A stretch of 15,354 nt of DNA from an uncultured Clostridia bacterium (GTDB taxonomy: Bacteria > Bacillota > Clostridia > Christensenellales > Borkfalkiaceae), in the NCBI GenBank assembly GCA_934254825.1, contig CAKQMB010000027.1, positions 1-15,354 on the forward strand. Direction: 5' to 3'. Numbering within the stretch: the first letter of the stretch is position 1; every line of letters starts with the position of its first letter. Positions 1-5,891 of the stretch are shown in pieces. The notes under the pieces are model-generated. The model was not told where the DNA came from, made no database searches, and worked only from the letters and a program-made list of their open reading frames with translations. Made by a program: the position numbers and the translations under genes.

Positions 1-70
1 CTTACTCTTTTTGTAAATCTTACTTCGACTACCTTACTTTTCTTTCTATATGTGGACGTTACCTTTACAA

Positions 71-778
71 TTAAGGGGCTTTTTTAAAGGTTTTGAGTTC
101 TCCCTCTCCGATCACGTTTATTTCGGGATAAAACTCCGTAAAAATCCCGTGCGTGCCGTCCTTGACCGCCGCCGAGAACATCGCGGGCGAAATATACGCG
201 AAGCCGTGCTTTTCGTATTTCGGCATAAGCTCCGAGTCGTCCTCCACGCAGACGAGATATTCGCTCGATTTCACAAGCCCTTTAACTACGCCTTCCATTT
301 TGAATTTCGCGTAAGAAAAGCTTATTTTATCTCCGATTTTAACGCCGTTCACATCAGCGTATTTATCCGAAAGCCAAATTCCGTCCTCGCTTTCGGGGTC
401 GTATTTTTCGCCGCTTATAAGCGTGAAAAACGAAACTTTCGTGTTTTCCGTTACGGTTATCGCGAGCGTTTTTTTGGCGGCGTTCGGGTCGGAATTGTTT
501 ACGGTAGCGTTTACCGAAACAAACCTCGAAACTTCCTTAACGCCGTCTATCGTTTTGATTTTTTCGGCTTCCTCTTCGGTGAACCGACCGGTTTCGTTTA
601 TAATTCTGAAATCGGCGTAACCCGTTTGTTCGAAATATTTGTCGGTGTTATACTCTATCGCGTACCATTCCATGTTGAAGCCGACGAAAATAGCCGTCCC
701 TAAGGCGATCATTATTATCATCGAAATGAACTGCGCTTTGTAAACGCCGATCGTTCTTATAAGTTTCTTGAAAAGCAT
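71..778 (-). CDS. FtsX/MacB-like ABC transporter permease, N-terminal part only (235 aa)
   Basis: This is the membrane subunit of a MacB/LolCE-type ABC exporter, expected to work with the ATPase encoded just upstream. Residues about 14-35 form one hydrophobic helix near the N-terminus, followed by a hydrophilic region (about 40-225) resembling the extracytoplasmic MacB_PCD domain. Family members usually continue with this domain and then three or more further helices carrying the FtsX domain (often 400 to over 1000 residues). Here the frame stops at 71-73, after a run of six A's on the coding strand. The -1 frame is open from that run to the window edge, so the gene could be truncated, frameshifted or a real short form. 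The start codon shares one base with the stop of the ATPase gene (TAATG), indicating translational coupling. The export substrate cannot be told from sequence. Confidence 0.75.
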   Translation of the reverse strand: MLFKKLIRTIGVYKAQFISMIIMIALGTAIFVGFNMEWYAIEYNTDKYFEQTGYADFRIINETGRFTEEEAEKIKTIDGVKEVSRFVSVNATVNNSDPNAAKKTLAITVTENTKVSFFTLISGEKYDPESEDGIWLSDKYADVNGVKIGDKISFSYAKFKMEGVVKGLVKSSEYLVCVEDDSELMPKYEKHGFAYISPAMFSAAVKDGTHGIFTEFYPEINVIGEGELKTFKKAP

Positions 779-1479
779 TACCAGTCCACCTCGTCCACGG
801 AAAGAGGTTCAGCCTGATCCTCGACCGATTTTATCTCGCCGTTCTTAACTCTTATGACTTTATCCGCCATTTTGGCGATATTCTGGTTGTGAGTTACAAC
901 TATTATGGTCTTACCGTAATCCCTTGCCATTTTCAGAAGCAATTTTAAAACGAGCGCGCCCGTTTCGGAGTCCAAAGCTCCCGTAGGCTCGTCGCAAAGG
1001 AGAATTTGCGGGTTTTTAGCCAAAGCTCTCGCAATGGAAACTCTTTGCTGCTCGCCGCCCGAAAGTTCTGCGGGGAAATTGTGCAGGTGATCTATAAGCC
1101 CCACCTCGTCGAGCATCTTTTCGGCGGGGAAAGCTTTGGGCGAAATGGATTTTACGAGTTCCACGTTTTCCTTTACCGTAAGCGTGGGGATAAGATTGTA
1201 AAACTGGAATACAAATCCTACCGTCGACGCTCTGTAATCGGCAAGCTCGTCTCCCGAAAGTTTGGAAATATCCTTGCCGTTCACGGTGATAGTTCCGCTC
1301 GTGGGGCTGTCGAGACCGCCGAGCAAATTTAAAAGAGTACTCTTTCCCGCTCCGCTCGGTCCTAATATTACGACGAATTTACCTTCGTCGAGAGTTAAAT
1401 TCACGTCGTTCAACGCTTTCTGTTCGTGTTCGCCGCTTTTATAAACCCGGCTTACGTTTTTTAATTCTATTAAAGACAT
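778..1479 (-). CDS. ABC transporter ATP-binding protein, MacB/LolD type (233 aa)
   Basis: This cytoplasmic ATPase would power the FtsX-like permease encoded next to it. All motifs are present: Walker A GPSGAGKS (40-47), Q-loop Gln92, signature LSGGEQQR (139-146), Walker B ILLCDEP with catalytic Glu164, D-loop and switch His197. At 233 residues it is the usual length for the LolD/MacB/FtsE class, which typically drives mechanotransmission or export of peptides, lipids or antibiotics rather than import. The ATG at 1479 has an AAGGAG ribosome binding site seven bases upstream. The gene overlaps the permease start by one base. A GTTAGC-CAAA-GCTAAC inverted repeat lies upstream at 1513-1528 and may be an operator. 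The substrate is unknown. Confidence 0.95.
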   Translation of the reverse strand: MSLIELKNVSRVYKSGEHEQKALNDVNLTLDEGKFVVILGPSGAGKSTLLNLLGGLDSPTSGTITVNGKDISKLSGDELADYRASTVGFVFQFYNLIPTLTVKENVELVKSISPKAFPAEKMLDEVGLIDHLHNFPAELSGGEQQRVSIARALAKNPQILLCDEPTGALDSETGALVLKLLLKMARDYGKTIIVVTHNQNIAKMADKVIRVKNGEIKSVEDQAEPLSVDEVDW

Positions 1480-1512
1480 AAGTCATCTCCTTAATTATAA
1501 TCGTTTTTATGT

Positions 1513-1528
1513 GTTAGCTTTGGCTAAC
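1513..1528. promoter_or_regulatory. Inverted repeat upstream of the ABC transporter operon, possible operator
   Basis: GTTAGC-N4-GCTAAC is a perfect 6-bp inverted repeat about 35 bases upstream of the ATPase start. On the minus strand a TTGATA hexamer lies just before it (about 1532-1537), so the repeat would sit in or next to a promoter spacer. No good -10 is visible at the right distance, so the promoter is tentative. Confidence 0.35.
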
Positions 1529-1544
1529 TCGTTATCAAAGTAAA

Positions 1545-1568
1545 CGCTCCCCGATGCTTCGGGGAGCG
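1545..1568 (-). terminator. Rho-independent-type hairpin ending the feo operon
   Basis: CGCTCCCCGA-TGCT-TCGGGGAGCG gives a perfect 10-bp GC-rich stem with a four-base loop, nine bases beyond the stop of the Cys-rich gene. The minus-strand tail is only moderately T-rich (TTTACTTTGAT), so efficiency is uncertain. It separates the feo operon from the ABC transporter genes transcribed in the same direction. Confidence 0.75.
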
Positions 1569-1576
1569 CCAAGAAA

Positions 1577-1750
1577 TCACTTTTTCTTATTTTTCTGAGC
1601 CGTGTTATAGTGGCAACCCGAGCAATGCGCGCAGTCGCCGCCGCAATCGCAATCGTGTTTTCCCTGTTTCTTTCTTATTATCGAAACCACGCTTACGGAA
1701 ATAACCACAGCCGCGCAGGCAATTATAAGAAGAATTTCAAACGGTCCCAT
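1577..1750 (-). CDS. FeoB-associated Cys-rich membrane protein (57 aa)
   Basis: This small gene lies 29 bases after feoB on the same strand. The protein starts MGPFEILLIIACAAVV, with one transmembrane helix at about residues 3-25. A short basic stretch follows, then a Cys/His cluster at residues 32-47 (HDCDCGGDCAHCSGCH; six Cys and three His), and it ends in a Lys-rich tail. This layout matches the FeoB-associated Cys-rich membrane protein family found after feoB in many Firmicutes. These proteins are thought to sit at the membrane and help iron transfer or regulate FeoB, perhaps like FeoC, but the role is not established. The ATG at 1750 has GGGAG nine bases upstream. The operon terminator hairpin follows directly. 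Confidence 0.88.
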   Translation of the reverse strand: MGPFEILLIIACAAVVISVSVVSIIRKKQGKHDCDCGGDCAHCSGCHYNTAQKNKKK

Positions 1751-1779
1751 ATTTTTATACTCCCTGATTACTTTTTAAT

Positions 1780-4452
1780 TTACGCAAGCAATCCGTTTTG
1801 TTTTTCGGCAAGTCTCTTGTTTCTCATAACGATGACAACCGTTACCGCCGCGATAGCAGCCGCCCAGATGAACGCCGTCCACCACCACGAACCGATCGTG
1901 TAAATCATCGAGCCTACGATATAAGAGGTTGCGACCCAGAACAGGAGCGTCCACTGATAACGTTTCTTGTTTTGGAGTTCCGCCTTGGCGGTACCTACTG
2001 CCGCGAAGCACGGGATAGTCGTCATATTGAAGGCTATGAAAGCAAGGAGCGCGGGAACGGAAATGCCCGTTGCGAGGATCATTGCTTTAACCGCACCGAT
2101 ACCCGCTTCGCTCGTTATGTTCGCAAGACCGATTTCGGCAGCGACCGTGGGATTAGCCATAAGGCAAGCCGCAAGCGTTCCGAACGTCGAAATAACGTTT
2201 TCCTTTGCGATAAGTCCCGAAACAGCCGCGAGAACGAATACCCAACCGAACTCTCCGAGCTGGCTTCCGAAGCCGAGCGGAGTGAAGATAGGCTGAACGA
2301 GCATCGATATGTTGGCAAGAATACTCTCGTTGATCTCTTCGTCCGCAAGAATATGCCAGGAGAAATCGAAGTGAGTAAGGAACCAGATGACGATGGTCGA
2401 AGCAAGGATTATCGTAAACGCTTTCTTTACGAAGTGCTTCGTTTTATCCCAAAGGTGAGCCATAAGGTTCTTGAACTGCGGTGCGTGATATGCGGGAAGT
2501 TCCATTATGAACGGAGGCGTTTCGCCTTTGAGCGAGGTGCTTCTCATCAAAAGTACGGAGACGATAGCGGTTACGATACCGAGAAGGTACATCGAGTAAG
2601 TAATAACGTCCGCGCTTACGCCCGTGCCGATAACAAGCGCGCCGGCAACGGCTGTAAGGATAGGAAGTTTAGCTCCGCAGGAGAAGAACGGAATAACACG
2701 AACGGTTGCCGTTCTTTCTTTTTCGTCTGCCAGAGTTCTGGTGTTGATCATTGCGGGAACAGAACATCCGAAGCCCATTATCATAGGAAGGAAAGCTCTG
2801 CCCGAAAGCCCGAATTTACGGAACATTCTGTCGAGAATGAACGCGATACGAGCCATATATCCCGAATCTTCGAGGATCGAGAAGAATAAGAACAATACAA
2901 GGATCGGGGGAAGGAAGGAAAGAACGGAAGTGATACCGTCGATGATACCGCTGTTGATAAGTCCTTTTGCCCATTCCGCCATACTGCTGCCTTCAACGGC
3001 GTCCTGAATACGTCCCGCGATTTCGCCTACGATCATATCGTTCCAAATGTTGTTGATCACAACGCCGGGGGAGAATATCGCTCCGTCGTAAATGGTTGCA
3101 ACCCATCTTCCGCCGTAGTTCAGAACGGGGATTTTGTTACCGAGATAACCTTCGCCGTCGGCAATAAGACCCTCGATCGGATCTTCGCCGTCTGCCGTGT
3201 AAGTATAAGTGCCGTCCGCGTTTTCGGTCACTCCTTCGCCGCCTGCGACGACGTAGTCGCCGTTTGCGTCCATTATGTAATCGAGAACGAGTTCGTTGGT
3301 GCCGAGAACTCCGTTTTCATCGGCGATAAGACCTTCGTAAGTCTCGCCGTCGACGATCGCCGTGTAAGTACCGTCCGCGTTTTTGGTTACGCCTTCGCTG
3401 TCAACGGTGATTTCCGCGTCTTCCGCGTTGGTTAATGCAACGAATTCTTCTTCGTAAACGATATTTCCGTCGTCGTCTTTTTCAAGAAGAGCTTCGATAT
3501 CGGATACGCCCGTCCACTCGCCGCCGATACCGCTCAAAAAGAAGAGGTTTTCGGAGAAAGTAAGGTGGAAGATAAGGAACAGAACCACAAGGAAGATCGG
3601 GATACCCCAAACTTTATGCGTTAAAACCTTATCGACCTTATCGGAAGTGGAAGTCTTGAATTTGTCTTTGTTTTTATGCGTTACGACGGGAGCGAAATGC
3701 TTGGATATGTATTTATATCTCGCGTCCGCGACCAAAGCTTCGAAGTCGTTTCCGAAAACGTCGTCGTTGAAGGTCTTTTTGAAAGCGTTGACCATTCCGA
3801 CGGTGTCTTTATGCATTTTAACTTCGATTTCGTCGTTTTCTACAAGTTTGATGGCGTGGAACAAAGGATTTGCGACCTTCTGCCCTTCAAGAGCGATCTT
3901 AACGTCGCCTATAACGTGCGCTAAGGGGGAATCCTTCAAAACGGTTACGCCTTCGCGTTTTTTCTTACTCTCGTTGTAAGCCTTATCCATAAGCTCTTTA
4001 AGACCTTTTTCTTTAAGAGCGGATATTTTAACAACGGGAACGCCGAGGCTCTTTTCGAGAGCTTTTTCGTCGATTTTGTCGCCCGCCTTTTCAACGGCGT
4101 CGATCATGTTGAGCGCAACGACCACGGGAACGTCCATTTCGAGGATCTGAGTGGTTAAATAAAGGTTACGCTCCAAGTTCGTAGCGTCTACGATGTTGAT
4201 TACGCAGTCGGGCTTTTCGTCTAAAACGTAATTTCTCGCGATTACTTCTTCCGGGGTGTACGGCGAAAGCGAATAAATACCGGGAAGGTCGATTATCGCG
4301 ATCGGTTCGGCGCATTTTTTGTAAACGCCGTCACGTTTGTCTACCGTTACGCCCGGCCAGTTGCCGACGTGAGCCGTAGAACCCGTCAGACTGTTGAAAA
4401 GCGTCGTTTTACCGCAGTTCGGGTTACCTGCCAAAGCAAATCTCTTCATCAT
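1780..4452 (-). CDS. feoB: Ferrous iron transporter FeoB with a repeated acidic extracytoplasmic insertion (890 aa)
   Basis: FeoB is the GTP-regulated inner-membrane Fe2+ importer. The G domain has G1 GNPNCGKT (9-16), G2 region VGNWPGVTV (29-37), G3 DLPG (55-58), G4 NMID (115-118) and a G5-like SAL (144-146). A helical spacer follows, then the first transmembrane helix (about 282-300). The channel Cys residues are kept: GFGCSVPA (Cys563), FFSCGAKLP (Cys592) and TTIPCF (Cys815). About 130 extra residues (316-446) lie between the first helix and the usual SPGVV segment. They are rich in Asp, Glu, Gly and Asn and contain a tandem duplication. At 890 residues it is longer than common FeoBs (about 650-770). 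I chose the ATG at 4452: it overlaps the feoA stop (TAATG) and has GGAGG ten bases upstream. An in-frame start at 4479 lacks this signal. Confidence 0.97.
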   Translation of the reverse strand: MMKRFALAGNPNCGKTTLFNSLTGSTAHVGNWPGVTVDKRDGVYKKCAEPIAIIDLPGIYSLSPYTPEEVIARNYVLDEKPDCVINIVDATNLERNLYLTTQILEMDVPVVVALNMIDAVEKAGDKIDEKALEKSLGVPVVKISALKEKGLKELMDKAYNESKKKREGVTVLKDSPLAHVIGDVKIALEGQKVANPLFHAIKLVENDEIEVKMHKDTVGMVNAFKKTFNDDVFGNDFEALVADARYKYISKHFAPVVTHKNKDKFKTSTSDKVDKVLTHKVWGIPIFLVVLFLIFHLTFSENLFFLSGIGGEWTGVSDIEALLEKDDDGNIVYEEEFVALTNAEDAEITVDSEGVTKNADGTYTAIVDGETYEGLIADENGVLGTNELVLDYIMDANGDYVVAGGEGVTENADGTYTYTADGEDPIEGLIADGEGYLGNKIPVLNYGGRWVATIYDGAIFSPGVVINNIWNDMIVGEIAGRIQDAVEGSSMAEWAKGLINSGIIDGITSVLSFLPPILVLFLFFSILEDSGYMARIAFILDRMFRKFGLSGRAFLPMIMGFGCSVPAMINTRTLADEKERTATVRVIPFFSCGAKLPILTAVAGALVIGTGVSADVITYSMYLLGIVTAIVSVLLMRSTSLKGETPPFIMELPAYHAPQFKNLMAHLWDKTKHFVKKAFTIILASTIVIWFLTHFDFSWHILADEEINESILANISMLVQPIFTPLGFGSQLGEFGWVFVLAAVSGLIAKENVISTFGTLAACLMANPTVAAEIGLANITSEAGIGAVKAMILATGISVPALLAFIAFNMTTIPCFAAVGTAKAELQNKKRYQWTLLFWVATSYIVGSMIYTIGSWWWTAFIWAAAIAAVTVVIVMRNKRLAEKQNGLLA
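3136..3396 (-). repeat. Tandem duplication inside feoB encoding acidic EGVTxNADGTYT repeats
   Basis: Two copies of an approximately 34-residue unit start 53 codons (159 bases) apart, at 3396 and 3237 on the coding strand. Both begin EGVT(K/E)NADGTYT and contain EGLIAD followed about six residues later by LG. A weaker third unit may lie just upstream (EALLEKDDDGN). The duplicated part is predicted to face outside the membrane. Confidence 0.85.
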
Positions 4453-4685
4453 TATTTGCTTACCTCCATATTTACGCAAACGGCTTCGTTTTTACGAAGC
4501 GTGAGTTCGTAGCCTCTGATCGTGATCTCGATCGGATCGCCGAGAGGAGCTTTTTTTCTCATAAGAACATCTGCGCCGGGAGTAATGCCCATATCGAAAA
4601 GACGTCTTTTGATTTTGCCTTCGCCGACCACGGACTTTACGGTTCCGTGTTCGCCGACTTCAAACAAATTGAGTGTTTTCTCCAT
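4452..4685 (-). CDS. feoA: FeoA domain protein (77 aa)
   Basis: FeoA is a small SH3-like cytoplasmic protein needed for, or stimulating, FeoB iron uptake, probably by contacting its G domain. The sequence has the typical pattern: a turn then GEGKIKRRLFDMGITPGADVL (about 22-42), a basic/hydrophobic strand region, and a C-terminal GYELTLRKNEAVCV strand. The length of 77 residues is normal for the family. The ATG at 4685 has AGGAG eight bases upstream. The stop overlaps the feoB start, and a second FeoA-like gene lies 39 bases upstream in the same operon. Confidence 0.95.
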   Translation of the reverse strand: MEKTLNLFEVGEHGTVKSVVGEGKIKRRLFDMGITPGADVLMRKKAPLGDPIEITIRGYELTLRKNEAVCVNMEVSK

Positions 4686-4724
4686 TTTATTTCTCCTTAA
4701 ATCAAAACTGATTGATTACAATTC

Positions 4725-4937
4725 TTACGCGACGAAAATCTTCGTCGAAAGGTTACCGTCGAGGGCGATACGTCCGTCTTTCACTTTGACTACGACGCTT
4801 CCGCCGCTCGAACTTACAACAGTTATTTCACCGTCCAACGTTATCCCGAGACTTTCGAGATGTTTTTTGAGCTTTTCGTCCGCTGCTATCCGAACTATTT
4901 TAAGCTGTTGGTTAATCGGTGCTAATACTATCGGCAT
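4725..4937 (-). CDS. Second, divergent FeoA-like protein (70 aa), first gene of the feo operon
   Basis: This 70-residue protein looks like a diverged FeoA domain. It starts MPIVLAPINQQLKIVRI, then has DEKLKKHLESLGITLDGEI (about 20-38), corresponding to the RRLxxMGIxPG part of FeoA, and closes with strand-like segments VVVKVKDGRIALD. Paired small FeoA proteins before FeoB are common in Clostridia, and one copy often diverges. The ATG at 4937 has a GGAG-containing purine-rich ribosome binding site just upstream. It is the first gene after the operon promoter at 5079-5107 and follows a leader of about 135 nt. Confidence 0.85.
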   Translation of the reverse strand: MPIVLAPINQQLKIVRIAADEKLKKHLESLGITLDGEITVVSSSGGSVVVKVKDGRIALDGNLSTKIFVA

Positions 4938-4957
4938 ACCTTCTCTCCTTTTTCACT

Positions 4958-5046
4958 TAACCGAGCGGAATTCGGAACCCGCCGCAACAGGCGGTATTAA
5001 ATCTTCGCTCGCCTCAAACCGAACCTATGGCTTACTCATTCGGTTT
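4958..5046 (-). promoter_or_regulatory. Structured 5' leader of the feo operon, candidate cis-regulatory RNA
   Basis: The predicted transcript start is near 5072 and the first start codon is at 4937. The leader contains an 8-bp hairpin (arms 5039-5046 and 5016-5023, AAACCGAA/TTCGGTTT, 15-base loop). It also has a long-range CGAGCG/CGCTCG pairing (5006-5011 with 4962-4967) that encloses a GC-rich hairpin (CCGCC/GGCGG, 4979-4994). I do not recognise a known riboswitch. A 23-nt tract at 4961-4984 also occurs at 9411-9433, so part of the leader may derive from a dispersed repeat. Confidence 0.45.
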
Positions 5047-5053
5047 GTAAATG

Positions 5054-5079
5054 TGAATGAAATTTCAATTTCGCATTCA
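5054..5079. promoter_or_regulatory. Palindromic site over the feo -10 and start region, candidate operator
   Basis: TGAATG-N14-CATTCA spans 26 bp, with an inner GAAATT-TC-AATTTC palindrome at 5059-5072. It overlaps the last base of the -10 hexamer and the predicted start site. The adjacent TetR-family protein is the obvious candidate binder. The sequence does not resemble a Fur box. Confidence 0.5.
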
Positions 5080-5107
5080 TTATAGCACCGCACTTTTCCC
5101 TTGTCAA
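5079..5107 (-). promoter_or_regulatory. Consensus sigma-70/sigma-A promoter of the feo operon
   Basis: On the minus strand, TTGACA (5107-5102) and TATAAT (5084-5079) are separated by exactly 17 bases, matching the consensus at all twelve positions. A promoter this strong implies that control comes from a repressor or from the leader. Confidence 0.88.
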
Positions 5108-5114
5108 GCAAAAA

Positions 5115-5138
5115 TATGAATATTTTTTCATATTCATA
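5115..5138. promoter_or_regulatory. Perfect 9-bp-arm palindrome between feo and tetR promoters, candidate TetR operator
   Basis: TATGAATAT-N6-ATATTCATA is a perfect inverted repeat. It lies between the feo -35 (5102-5107) and the tetR -35 (5147-5152), sharing the ATGAAT/ATTCAT half-site type with the site at 5054-5079. It is well placed for one regulator to affect both directions. Confidence 0.55.
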
Positions 5139-5146
5139 AAATTTTA

Positions 5147-5175
5147 TTGCTTTTTTTTTTGAAATGGTATATAAT
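5147..5175 (+). promoter_or_regulatory. tetR promoter with no room for a leader
   Basis: TTGCTT (5147-5152) and TATAAT (5170-5175) are 17 bases apart. The chosen ATG at 5182 is six bases after the -10 hexamer, so transcription should begin at or within a base or two of the start codon. Confidence 0.6.
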
Positions 5176-5181
5176 AGGCGT

Positions 5182-5787
5182 ATGGAAAAGACGATAAGAC
5201 AGCCGCAACAGGAGCGGTCGAACGAAAAAAAGCAGAAGATAATCAATGCAAGCTACGAACTTTTTGCGGAAGTCGGCTATTATAACGCCAACACGCAGGA
5301 GATAGCGAAGCGCGCGGGCGTTTCCACGGGAATAGTTTACAGCTATTTCAAGGACAAGCGCGATATTCTTCTCTATGTGCTTAAAATATATATCGATAAA
5401 GTGACGGAGCCTTTCGAGGCGTTATGGGAAAACGTGTCCGTTCCGCTCGACATAGGCGAAATCGCCGCCGCATACATAGACGCGACGATAAAGGCGCACA
5501 AGGACAACTCGCATCTTCACAGCGCGTTGCACGCTTTGGAGGGAAGCGACAAGGAAGTGAACGCCGAATTTTTAAGTTTACAGGATAAAATTACCGACAC
5601 GATCACCGAAAAGCTTACGCGGTTCGGTTACGATAAGCCGAATGCGGAAGAGAGGGTACACCTTGCGATGAACGTAATTCAGTCCTTTGCGCACGAATAC
5701 GTTTACGACACGCACGACTATCTCGATTATGCGGTTATGAAAAGCAAGGTCAAATCTATGATTATAACCTTATTCACGGAAGACTGA
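5182..5787 (+). CDS. TetR/AcrR-family transcriptional regulator (201 aa)
   Basis: This is a one-component DNA-binding repressor. The N-terminal TetR_N helix-turn-helix spans about residues 16-62, with the characteristic NANTQEIAKRAGVSTGIVYSYFKDKRDILLYVL segment. The C-terminal ligand and dimerisation domain (about 70-201) is all-helical and its ligand is unknown. The gene is divergent from the feo operon, and two palindromes lie in the shared intergenic region, so it probably regulates itself and feo. That would be unusual, because iron uptake is normally under Fur or DtxR-type control. I prefer ATG 5182 over the in-frame ATG at 5164, because the -10 TATAAT lies inside that extension. Neither start has a Shine-Dalgarno sequence. 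Family assignment is secure; target and ligand are inferred. Confidence 0.92.
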   Translation: MEKTIRQPQQERSNEKKQKIINASYELFAEVGYYNANTQEIAKRAGVSTGIVYSYFKDKRDILLYVLKIYIDKVTEPFEALWENVSVPLDIGEIAAAYIDATIKAHKDNSHLHSALHALEGSDKEVNAEFLSLQDKITDTITEKLTRFGYDKPNAEERVHLAMNVIQSFAHEYVYDTHDYLDYAVMKSKVKSMIITLFTED

Positions 5788-5852
5788 TAAACATATTATA
5801 TAATATAAGCCGAATTCCGATAATATACGTTAAAACTTTATAAACATAAAAA

Positions 5853-5886
5853 GCCGCCGCCGCGAGTTTGAACTCGCGGCGGCGGT
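5853..5886 (-). terminator. Very GC-rich hairpin terminator between convergent genes
   Basis: A 14-15 bp perfect stem (CCGCCGCCGCGAGT paired with its complement) with a tiny loop is followed on the minus strand by a T run (CTTTTTATG). It ends the lipoprotein operon at 5892-8244 and may also stop read-through from tetR. Confidence 0.85.
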
Positions 5887-5891
5887 ATTGA

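Noticed and set aside
50..703. Long plus-strand open frames opposite the ABC permease, feoB (1798-2889) and other genes
   Set aside because: They are antisense shadows of strongly supported minus-strand genes, have no ribosome binding sites and show no domain-like sequence.
1494..1499. TATAAT as the -10 of the ABC transporter operon
   Set aside because: Transcription from it would start in or after the ribosome binding site, and no -35 lies 17 bases upstream.
4938..5072. NiCo/czcD-type metal riboswitch in the feo leader
   Set aside because: The leader is structured, but I could not find the conserved GCAGGC/GCAGCC and GACAG elements that I remember for that class.
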